From Nocardioides dokdonensis FR1436 (GTDB lineage Bacteria > Actinomycetota > Actinomycetes > Propionibacteriales > Nocardioidaceae): 64,000 bases of DNA. Position numbers and translations under genes: made by a program. The stretch covers positions 2,418,001-2,482,000 of the forward strand of contig NZ_CP015079.1 in NCBI RefSeq assembly GCF_001653335.1. Direction: 5' to 3'. Under the pieces are notes generated by a model. The model was given only the letters and a program-made list of their open reading frames with translations. It ran no database searches and had not been told where the DNA came from. Of the stretch, positions 25,806 through 32,945 are shown piece by piece (position 1 is the stretch's first letter; each line of letters opens with the position of its first letter).

Positions 25806-26572
25806 CGCAGGTCGTCCTCGTCGCTGAGCCCGCCACCGTCCGGACCGGCCGGGACCGCGGTCACCACCAGGTGCTCCACGGGGATGGTGAAGTGCGCCAG
25901 CATCGGTCCGCTCAGTGCCGGCGGGTCCTCGGGGGAGAGGGCACGCACCTGGGTGACGTGCGCGCGGATCGCTGCGAGCTTGGTGTCCAGCACGTCCTCG
26001 GGCAGGTCGACGCGCACCATCTCGTCCCACGGCGCCTCCTCCGGGGTGCGCAGGCGCCACATGACCAGGGGGTACTCGACGAGGCGGGCGCCGGTCAGGG
26101 TCGCCACCTCGGCCGCGGCCCGGCCGGCGGCGTCGTGGTCGGGGTGGCCGTCGTGGCGCCACGGTGCGACCAGCAGGGTGTGGCTGCCGTCGCCGACGAT
26201 GTCCGTCAGGGCGGTCACCATCTGGTCCTCGACCTCCGCGGCGCCGCCGTCGGGCGCGCCGAGGAACACCACCGGGGCGCCGGGAGCCAGCAGCGCGACC
26301 GCGGCCTCCATCTCGGCGAGCCGCTCGGTGGCCAGCGCCTGGCGACTGATCTCCCGACCGGGCGGGTGCGAGGCCTCGCCGGCGGTGAGCAGGACGACGT
26401 ACACGTCGATCCCCGCGCGGTGGGCGGTCGTGATCAGCCCGCCGACGCCGAGGCTCTCGTCGTCGGGGTGCGCCGACACGACGACGAGCCTGCGGATGCG
26501 GGCCTTGCCCGTCCCCAGGTCGAGCGGAGGCACCTGGCCCCACGCAGGATGCTGCTGCCACTTCTCCGGCAA
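25793..26572 (-). CDS. PIG-L family (GlcNAc/mycothiol-type) deacetylase
   Basis: The 259-residue protein has the zinc-binding motif AHPDDE (residues 34-39) and the second ligand region HDGHPDHDAAG (about 140-152). Family members remove acetyl groups from GlcNAc-type amides or cleave mycothiol conjugates (MshB/Mca), but length and flanks do not decide which. The only well-placed start is TTG (26570-26572), preceded by AGAGGGGA six bases away; no ATG or GTG fits as well. Its promoter region lies between tRNA-Arg and this start and contains an AT-rich patch (GATAAGTATC, about 26646-26655). Confidence 0.85.
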   Translation of the reverse strand: MPEKWQQHPAWGQVPPLDLGTGKARIRRLVVVSAHPDDESLGVGGLITTAHRAGIDVYVVLLTAGEASHPPGREISRQALATERLAEMEAAVALLAPGAPVVFLGAPDGGAAEVEDQMVTALTDIVGDGSHTLLVAPWRHDGHPDHDAAGRAAAEVATLTGARLVEYPLVMWRLRTPEEAPWDEMVRVDLPEDVLDTKLAAIRAHVTQVRALSPEDPPALSGPMLAHFTIPVEHLVVTAVPAGPDGGGLSDEDDLRQTV

Positions 26573-26704
26573 GGTCGTTCCCCTCTGACCGACCGCTGCT
26601 GCCGGCGGTCCTGCCCGGCGGCGACGGAGGTCGCATCAGGTAAAGGATAAGTATCCCCCGTGGGGAGGCACTTCCCCCACCCGGGTGACACGATCCCCAG
26701 CATG

Positions 26705-26725
26705 GGTCAGGCCTGAGGCCCGACC
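26705..26725. terminator. Hairpin downstream of tRNA-Arg
   Basis: GGTC-A-GGCC / GGCC-C-GACC with a TGA loop (one A/C mismatch in the stem). It lies 22 bases past the 3' end of tRNA-Arg on the minus strand. Weaker than the tRNA-Lys and tRNA-His hairpins. Confidence 0.5.
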
Positions 26726-26746
26726 GACCACGCGGTGCAGCAGGAG

Positions 26747-26820
26747 CGCCCCCGGCAGGACTCGAACCTGCGACCGGCGGATTAGAAGGCCGCTGCTCTA
26801 TCCAGCTGAGCTACGGGGGC
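26747..26820 (-). tRNA. tRNA-Arg (anticodon UCU)
   Basis: The minus strand reads GCCCCCGTAGCTCAGCTGG at the 5' end; the acceptor pairs GCCCCCG with CGGGGGC, discriminator G. Anticodon loop CTTCTAA gives TCT, reading AGA, a rare codon in this GC-rich genome. CCA is not encoded. Confidence 0.95.
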
Positions 26821-27131
26821 GGGGGACCGGAAGCCACAGTCGGAAGCACAGGGACGACCCCGGTGCAGTTCGACGGCATGCTGCCGACCCGGACGCCAGT
26901 ATGCCGTAGCGGGTCATCGCGATGCTCCGGGGTGGAGTCGGCTCCCACCGGGCTGAGGTCCACGGACCGGACTCTCCCACCCGATCTCCGGCTGCTGCGT
27001 GCTGCTCGGGTCCGGCGTGACCGTGGTGGTCGGGGCCGGGGTGCTGCTGTGCGCGCACGCGTCGCCGGACCGTGCGCCGGGGCGTCCGGCTGGAAGCCGC
27101 CGAGGCGGGTAAAGCCGGTTACGCTGCGGGC
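26821..27131. other. 311-bp stretch between tRNA-Arg and the receiver gene
   Basis: I see no convincing gene. A possible 37-codon frame starts at GTG 26999 and ends TAA 27110-27112; it would encode a short hydrophobic segment (VTVVVGAGVLLCAHAS) followed by basic residues, but lacks a good ribosome binding site. TACGCT (27120-27125) is the likely -10 for the receiver gene. Confidence 0.5.
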
Positions 27132-27560
27132 GTGGACGACTCGGCGGGACCTTCTTCCGCCGTCACGCCTCCCGATCAGAGCGGCGTACGCCGGCTGCGG
27201 CTCCTGGTGGTCGACGACCAGGAGGACATCCGCGAGATCATGGTCCGGATGGTCGCGCGCCTGGGACACGAGGCGGTCGAGGCCGAGGACGGCCAGCACG
27301 CCGTGGAGGCGCTCTCGGCGGACCGGTTCGACGTGATGCTGCTGGACCTCTCGATGCCGCGGATGACCGGCGAGGAGGTCGTCCGGTGGCTCCGCGACCA
27401 TCCAGAGGTCGCCCCGGACCTGCGCATCGTCGTGGTCAGCGCCTGGGCCGGGGACAAGCGTCCGGCGCTGCACGAGCTGGGTGTGGACGCCGTCCTGCCC
27501 AAGCCGTTCCGCAAGCAGCAGCTCGTCGACCTGCTCGACGAGCTGTCGACCAGGACCTGA
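27132..27560 (+). CDS. Stand-alone response regulator receiver protein
   Basis: The 142-residue protein is a receiver domain without an output domain. Acidic pocket Asp28-Asp29 (LVVDDQED), phosphorylation site Asp72 (MLLDLSMP), Lys near the C-terminus (VLPKPFR) and Ser/Thr switch (VVVSAW) are all present, so it should be phosphorylatable. It could act as a phosphorelay shuttle or by binding a partner; the kinase gene 1.4 kb downstream is the nearest candidate. GTG start supported by TACGCT six bases upstream. Confidence 0.88.
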   Translation: MDDSAGPSSAVTPPDQSGVRRLRLLVVDDQEDIREIMVRMVARLGHEAVEAEDGQHAVEALSADRFDVMLLDLSMPRMTGEEVVRWLRDHPEVAPDLRIVVVSAWAGDKRPALHELGVDAVLPKPFRKQQLVDLLDELSTRT

Positions 27561-27704
27561 GCCTCGCCTCCCGGCTGCACGAATTGCTGGTCGTGGGGTC
27601 GGCCCGGTCCCTAGGATGAGCCCAGCCGTGCCGGGGAGGGTCTGGTCGGCTCGTCGCTGGGTAGGTGCCCGGGGACGTCGGTCTCGTCGAGGGAGGAACA
27701 TTCC

Positions 27705-27779
27705 ATGCTCAAGTTGATCCAGAAGCGCCGTGTCGCTCGCCAGCTCAGCGCCGTCTACGGATGGCGTCCGGGCCGCTGA
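27705..27779 (+). CDS. Putative 24-residue basic peptide
   Basis: ATG at 27705 opens a 25-codon frame encoding MLKLIQKRRVARQLSAVYGW plus RPGR. The Shine-Dalgarno GGGAGGA (27691-27697) seven bases upstream is among the best in the window, and a TAGGAT hexamer (27612-27617) could be the promoter. The peptide has seven Arg/Lys and no acidic residue and may form an amphipathic helix. It precedes the P450 gene by 31 bases. It may be a leader peptide or a small membrane-binding protein; no homologue is known to me. Confidence 0.55.
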   Translation: MLKLIQKRRVARQLSAVYGWRPGR

Positions 27780-27810
27780 CGGTGGCCCGACCATCGAGGA
27801 GCGGACCCGG

Positions 27811-28965
27811 ATGACGGGTCCGTTCCCCAGTCTCGGCACCGAGGCGCCTTCCGGGCGTCTCGGTGCCGTTCTACGTGCGGTGGGTGCCGACGAGCCGGTC
27901 GCGCTGGGGCGGACCGGGCCGTGGCTGGTCACGAGCCCCGCCGACTCCCGGCGCGTGCTCACCGACACCGCGTGCTTCGACTTCCCCCTCGACGTGAGTC
28001 GCCGTGCGGTGCGCCGGGGCGCGGGCCGTGCTGCCGCGTCCGGCCCGCCCACCCCGCACGAGACCTTCGCAGCGTTGGGCCCCGCTGCTGTGGCGGCAGG
28101 CCGCCGGGTCGTCGCCGAGGAGCTCCGGAGCCGCTGCGGCGACCCGGGGACCGTCGTCGAGGCGATGGACCTGCTGCGTGCCCCGGTGGCGCGCTCCACG
28201 GCCGCGGCGGCGCTGCCGGACCTCGACCCCACGGCCCGCGACGAGATCGCCGACCTCGTGCTGTCGTGGGTCGACGCCCTGGGCCCCGTCATCGCCCACC
28301 GTCGCAACCCCGCGCGGTTCTCCCGCGTACGGCGCCGCGAGTCCGTGGCACGTCGACGTCTGGAGCAGCGGCTCACGGACGCCGGCGAGCAGCACCCCGC
28401 CAGGATCGCGACCTACCTGGCCGCCGGCACGCAGGTGCCGATCGCGGCCGGGGCGTGGCTGCTGGTCGCGCTGGCGGCCCATCCCGGCGTGGCCACCGAC
28501 CTGCGTGCGGGGGAGACCGAACCCCTCGCCGCCGTCTGGGAGACCCTGCGGCTCACGCCGCCGACGTGGGTGACCGGGCGCGTGAGCGCGGCGCCGGTGG
28601 AGCTGGGCAGCACCCGGTTGCCGGCCCAGGCAGTGACCCTCGTGAGTCCGCTGCTCCTCGGGCGTCGCGCCGAGCTCGTCCCGGGGCCGGAGCACGGTGA
28701 GGCCGATCGCGGCGTCTTCAGCCCGCGCCGCTGGACGGGTGTCGCGATGAGACCGGGGGCCTGGCTGCCGTTCGGTGCCGGGCCGCACGCGTGCCCGGGG
28801 CGTAACCTGGGCCTGGCACAGCTTCTCGAAGTGGTCGCCTGGGCGGGTCGGCACGACCTGGAGCCCGGCGCGGTCGCCCGGGTGGACCAGAGCCGCGGCA
28901 TCTTCCCCGCCCCTTCCACACTGGTCGTGCACCCCAGGCACCCCGACAGGAGCAGCAGTGACTGA
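27811..28965 (+). CDS. Cytochrome P450 with atypical I-helix
   Basis: From ATG 27811 (GAGGAG nine bases upstream) the protein is 384 residues, slightly short for a bacterial P450. The heme loop FGAGPHACPGRNLG places the axial thiolate at Cys328, and WETLRL gives the ExxR pair Glu244/Arg247. In the I-helix, the usual AGxE/DT is replaced by A205-G-T-Q-V-P210, so the acid-alcohol pair needed for normal O2 activation is missing. Substrate unknown. The sensor kinase GTG overlaps its last codons by 8 nt, so the two are translationally coupled. GTG 27730 is an alternative but poorly supported start. Confidence 0.85.
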   Translation: MTGPFPSLGTEAPSGRLGAVLRAVGADEPVALGRTGPWLVTSPADSRRVLTDTACFDFPLDVSRRAVRRGAGRAAASGPPTPHETFAALGPAAVAAGRRVVAEELRSRCGDPGTVVEAMDLLRAPVARSTAAAALPDLDPTARDEIADLVLSWVDALGPVIAHRRNPARFSRVRRRESVARRRLEQRLTDAGEQHPARIATYLAAGTQVPIAAGAWLLVALAAHPGVATDLRAGETEPLAAVWETLRLTPPTWVTGRVSAAPVELGSTRLPAQAVTLVSPLLLGRRAELVPGPEHGEADRGVFSPRRWTGVAMRPGAWLPFGAGPHACPGRNLGLAQLLEVVAWAGRHDLEPGAVARVDQSRGIFPAPSTLVVHPRHPDRSSSD

Positions 28966-30298
28966 GCCCGGCCCCCTCCAGGTCCTCGGGGACGAGGCCC
29001 AGCCCACGGCCGCGGCCACGCGGCTCGCGCAGGCGATCCTGCAGGGCGCGCTCAGTGGCGCGGAGGCGGTCGAGGCCATCGCTGACATGTTCCTGCCGCA
29101 CCCGCGCGTCGATGCCGTGACGGTGGCGCTGACGACGTACGAGCCGGAGAGCAAGGACGGGTGGATCGAGCTGGGGCAGCGCGCGTGGCTGCGCGAGTGG
29201 GTCAGCCCCGGGAGCCTCGTGTCGGTGGTGCCGGACGGCGACGCCGGGCCCGAGGCCGCGCTGACCATGCCGTGGATGTCGCCGCGCACCCGCGAGGGCG
29301 TCGTCGTCATCACCGACGTCGAGCTGCTGCCCCCGGAGGCGGCGCAGGACCGCCGCGAGATGCTCGCCTGCGGGGTCCGCAGCCTGGTCAGCTCCTCCCA
29401 GGTCAACGATGGCGTCATGTTCGGCAGCATCTCGCTGCTGAGCGCGACGGGCGGTCCGTGGCCGGACGGCGACATCGCCGACCTCACCCTGCTCGCGGCA
29501 GCCCTGCGGTCCCGGCTCCAGGTCCTCGCGACCCGGCACTCGCTGGCGGACGCGATCGCGCGCGGCGACCAGGCCAGCGCCGTCCAGCAGCAGTTCTTCG
29601 CCGCCACCGGCCACGAGCTGCGCACCCCGATCAGCGCGATCCTCGGCTACGCCGAGGTGCTGCAGTCCGACGCCGAGGACCTGGCCGGGGTCACCGATCC
29701 CGAGCAGCTGGCGCGCTTCGTGGCCGGCGTGCACCGCGACACCGGGATCATCGTCGGCGCCGGCGAGCAGCTGCTCGCGATCGTGGAGGAGCTGCTGAGC
29801 ACCGCCCGGGTCCTCGGGGACGCGCCCCGCGAGCCGGTGGTGGTCGCCGAGGCGGTCCAGGACGTCGTGCACTGGGTGCGCACCCCGGCGGCCACGGCGC
29901 AGGTGGACGTGACCGCGTCGGTGCCCGCGGACCTCGCGGTGCTGGGCACGCCGGCGGGCGTGCGCCAGGTGCTGACCAACCTCGTCGGCAACGCGGTGGC
30001 GCACAACCGTGCCGGCGGCCGGGTCACCGTCTCGGCCACCCCGACGCAGGGCGAGGCCGGTGAGCCCCGGATCCGGATCAGCGTCAAGGACACCGGGCCC
30101 GGGCTGACCCCCCGTCAGCTCAGCCAGGTCTTCGAGCCCTTCGTGCGCTTCGCCGAGCCGGGCGTGCGGGGGACCGGGCTCGGTCTCTCCCTGTCCCGTG
30201 CCGTCGCCGAGCGCGACGGCGGGCTGCTCGGCGTCGAGTCGCGCTCGGGCGAGGGATCGACGTTCTGGTTGGACCTGCCGGCCGCCACCGGGGGCTGA
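28958..30298 (+). CDS. Sensor histidine kinase coupled to the P450
   Basis: The 446-residue protein has no membrane helix; an N-terminal region of about 190 residues (GAF-like) is followed by HisKA with His219 (ATGHELRTPISAILGY) and a HATPase with NLVGNAVAHN, VKDTGPGL, VFEPFVRF and GTGLGLSLS. AGGAG (28948-28952) lies five bases before the GTG, inside the P450 3' end. It could phosphorylate the lone receiver at 27.1 kb (inference). A P450-kinase pair suggests the kinase reports on the P450 substrate or on redox state. Confidence 0.9.
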   Translation: MTEPGPLQVLGDEAQPTAAATRLAQAILQGALSGAEAVEAIADMFLPHPRVDAVTVALTTYEPESKDGWIELGQRAWLREWVSPGSLVSVVPDGDAGPEAALTMPWMSPRTREGVVVITDVELLPPEAAQDRREMLACGVRSLVSSSQVNDGVMFGSISLLSATGGPWPDGDIADLTLLAAALRSRLQVLATRHSLADAIARGDQASAVQQQFFAATGHELRTPISAILGYAEVLQSDAEDLAGVTDPEQLARFVAGVHRDTGIIVGAGEQLLAIVEELLSTARVLGDAPREPVVVAEAVQDVVHWVRTPAATAQVDVTASVPADLAVLGTPAGVRQVLTNLVGNAVAHNRAGGRVTVSATPTQGEAGEPRIRISVKDTGPGLTPRQLSQVFEPFVRFAEPGVRGTGLGLSLSRAVAERDGGLLGVESRSGEGSTFWLDLPAATGG

Positions 30299-30332
30299 GC
30301 CGGCCTCGGAGGGAGCGCCCAGGGGGAGCGGG

Positions 30333-31754
30333 TCAGAGCCGGGCGCCCATCCATGCCTCGACGTCGTCGGCGCTGCGGGGCAGCGCCGCGGAGAGGTTGC
30401 GGTGGCCGTCGCGGGTGACCACGAGGTCGTCCTCGATGCGGATCCCGATGCCGCGCAGCTCCGCAGGGACCAGCAGGTCGTCCTCCTGGAAGTACAGGCC
30501 CGGCTCGACGGTCAGCACCATCCCCTCGGCCAGGGTGCCCTTCGCGTAGGACTCGGGGGCCGCGGCGCCGCAGTCGTGCACGTCCATGCCGAGCATGTGG
30601 CTGGTGCCGTGCAGCGTCCAGCGGGCGTAGACCTTGCTCTCGGGGTCGAGCGCCTGCTCGGCCGGCACCGGCAGCAGACCCATGCCCTCGAGGCCGTGGG
30701 CCAGCACCGTCATCGACGCGGCGTGCACGTCGGCGAAGGGGGTGCCGGGGCGCACCGCCTGGAAGCCGGCCTCCTGGGAGGCGAGGACGAGGTCGTACAG
30801 CTCGCGCTGCAGCGCCGTGTAGCTGCCGTCGACGGGCAGCGTGCGGGTCACGTCGGCGGTGTACAGGTTGTGACCCTCCACCCCCATGTCGAGCAGCACC
30901 AGCTCCCCGGGCGTGATCGCACCGGAGTTCTCGATCCAGTGCAGCGTCGTGGCGTGCTTGCCGCCGCCGACGATCGAGTCGTAGCCGATGTCGTTGCCCA
31001 TCGCGCGGGCCCGGCGGAAGAACGTGCCCTCGATCCAGCGCTCGCCGTACTTGAGCACGTTGGCCCAGTCCGACACGGAGTCCTCGAAGCCCATCGTGGT
31101 GGCGTCGCAGGCGGCCTGCAGCTCGCCGACCTCCCAGTCGTCCTTGACCAGGCGCATCTCGGACACGACCCGCGCCAGCTCGCTGTCGAGGGCCGCGTCG
31201 GCGCTGACGAGACGGTCGACGTGGGCGGAGACCCCGCGGTGCACGCGGGTCTTGTGCTGGACGCCGGACAGGTCGTCGGCGAGCCGGTCGACGTGGCGGA
31301 CCCCGATGCCGAGCGAGGACGAGAGCTCGTGCGCCGAGGGGCGGCGCCCGGCCCACAGCTCGCCGTACTGGCGGTCCCGGAAGAATTCGTCGGTCTCCCG
31401 CGAGGAGCGGGGGCGCGCGTAGAGCACGGCCTCGCCGTCGGTCAGCACCAGCACGGCGTCGGAGGTGAGGTTGCCGGTGAAGTAGGTGTGGGCGGTGTCG
31501 CTGCGGAACCGGTAGTCGGTGTCGTTGGCGCGCACCTTGTAGGTGCCGGCGGGCAGCACCAGCCGCTCGCCGGGGAAGGCCTCGCTCAGGCGCGCCCGGC
31601 GCTGCGCGGCCAGGTCGGCGACGGGGTGGCGGGGCAGGTCGAGCTCGCGGTCGCCCCAGCCCGAGCGCATGAACGTGGAGTACGCCTCCGGCACGGCGGG
31701 GTCGTGCGACTCGGTCTTGGGCTCGGTCGGCGCGGGGACGCTCTGCTCGCTCAT
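30333..31754 (-). CDS. Xaa-Pro aminopeptidase (M24B)
   Basis: The 473-residue enzyme removes N-terminal residues before proline. Dinuclear metal ligands of the pita-bread fold are visible: Asp in VLLDMGVEG, Asp in YTADVTRTLP, His in GTSHMLGMDVHD, Glu in MVLTVEPGLYF and Glu in IGIRIEDDLVV. The N-terminal domain (TYKVRANDTDYRFRSDTAHTYFTG) matches PepP. TACCAT on the minus strand (31761-31766) lies six bases before the ATG, suggesting leaderless transcription. Convergent with the kinase gene, 34 bp gap. Confidence 0.92.
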   Translation of the reverse strand: MSEQSVPAPTEPKTESHDPAVPEAYSTFMRSGWGDRELDLPRHPVADLAAQRRARLSEAFPGERLVLPAGTYKVRANDTDYRFRSDTAHTYFTGNLTSDAVLVLTDGEAVLYARPRSSRETDEFFRDRQYGELWAGRRPSAHELSSSLGIGVRHVDRLADDLSGVQHKTRVHRGVSAHVDRLVSADAALDSELARVVSEMRLVKDDWEVGELQAACDATTMGFEDSVSDWANVLKYGERWIEGTFFRRARAMGNDIGYDSIVGGGKHATTLHWIENSGAITPGELVLLDMGVEGHNLYTADVTRTLPVDGSYTALQRELYDLVLASQEAGFQAVRPGTPFADVHAASMTVLAHGLEGMGLLPVPAEQALDPESKVYARWTLHGTSHMLGMDVHDCGAAAPESYAKGTLAEGMVLTVEPGLYFQEDDLLVPAELRGIGIRIEDDLVVTRDGHRNLSAALPRSADDVEAWMGARL

Positions 31755-31823
31755 CCGGCCATGGTACGTCGCGTGGTCGCGCCGGGACGGCGTGCCGGGT
31801 CGCCTGCCGATAGGGTCACGCGC

Positions 31824-32945
31824 ATGGTGCCGACGCGTCGCGACAACGTCGCCTTCACGGTCGTGGTCACCGCGCTCGTGGTGCTGGGAGCGTTGCCGAT
31901 CCTGCTGGTCATCGCGTTGTCGGGCGGGCCCGACTCGTTGGTCCTGGCCACCGTGCTCGCAGCCCTGCCGGTGGGCCCCCTGGTCGCCTGCTACCTGTGG
32001 CTGGACCGCTACGAGCCCGAGCCACGCTCCCTGCTCCTGCTGGGCCTGCTGTGGGGCGGCTTCGTGGCCACGGCGGCCGCGCTGCTGGTGCAGGGCGTCG
32101 GCGGCCTCGTCGTCGGGGTCACCGAGGCGGCCAGCCTGGCGGTCGTCGCGCCGGTGACCGAGGAGTTCTTCAAGGGCGCGTTCCTGGTCCTGCTGCTGTG
32201 GTGGCGCCGCGCCGAGCTCGACGGCGTCCTCGACGGCATCGTCTACGCCGGCATGGTCGGCATCGGCTTCGCCTTCGTCGAGAACATCCTCTACCTCGCC
32301 GCGGCCTACAACGGGACCGACGGGATGGGCCCCGGCGGCACCGAGGCCCTGACCACGACCTTCGTGCTGCGCTGCCTCTTCAGCCCCTTCGCCCACCCCT
32401 TCTTCACCACGTTCATCGGCATCGGGGTCGGCTTGGCCGTCGGTTCCCGCTCCACCGCGATGCGGGTGCTCGCCCCGCTGGGCGGCTACGTCCTCGCCGT
32501 GCTCGCGCACGGGCTCTGGAACGGGTCGACCATCTACGGCTTCGGCGGCTTCGTCGTCGTCTACGTCGTGCTGATGGCTCCGGCGCTGGTGGCCACGGCG
32601 GTGCTGGCGGTGTGGGCGCGCAGGTCCGAGCGCCGGATGCTGGCCGCCGCCCTCGGCGACGCGGCCCAGCGCGGGCTGCTGCCGGCCACCGACATCGGCT
32701 GGGTCGTCGACCTCGGCGCCCGCCGGAGGGCCCGCAGCCACGCCCGACGGCTCGGTGGCACCGCCGGTGAACGGGCCATGATCGACTACCAGCAGGCCGT
32801 GATCGAGCTCGGGTTCCTGCACCACCGCTACCTCCGCGGCACCCCTCCGCCAGACTTCGCACTCCGAGGACAGGACTACGTCGCCCGCATCCGCGCCGTT
32901 CGTCCTTCCATCGCTTTTCCCGGACAGGTGGTTCCAACCCGATGA
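31824..32945 (+). CDS. PrsW-family intramembrane metalloprotease
   Basis: The 373-residue protein has about eight membrane helices. Catalytic PrsW motifs are present: VTEEFFKG (EExxK), FAFVENILY, HPFFTTFIG and AHGLWNGS. In Bacillus PrsW cleaves an anti-sigma factor; CAAX-like proteases also mature prenylated or other membrane proteins. No sigma/anti-sigma gene is nearby. The last 110 residues are cytoplasmic and basic. TAGGGT (31811-31816) lies seven bases before the ATG. The stop overlaps the GTPase start (ATGA). Confidence 0.9.
   Translation: MVPTRRDNVAFTVVVTALVVLGALPILLVIALSGGPDSLVLATVLAALPVGPLVACYLWLDRYEPEPRSLLLLGLLWGGFVATAAALLVQGVGGLVVGVTEAASLAVVAPVTEEFFKGAFLVLLLWWRRAELDGVLDGIVYAGMVGIGFAFVENILYLAAAYNGTDGMGPGGTEALTTTFVLRCLFSPFAHPFFTTFIGIGVGLAVGSRSTAMRVLAPLGGYVLAVLAHGLWNGSTIYGFGGFVVVYVVLMAPALVATAVLAVWARRSERRMLAAALGDAAQRGLLPATDIGWVVDLGARRRARSHARRLGGTAGERAMIDYQQAVIELGFLHHRYLRGTPPPDFALRGQDYVARIRAVRPSIAFPGQVVPTR

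Noticed and set aside
26999-27112. 37-codon hydrophobic frame before the receiver gene
   Set aside because: No Shine-Dalgarno or promoter hexamer at the right distance; too little evidence to call a gene.
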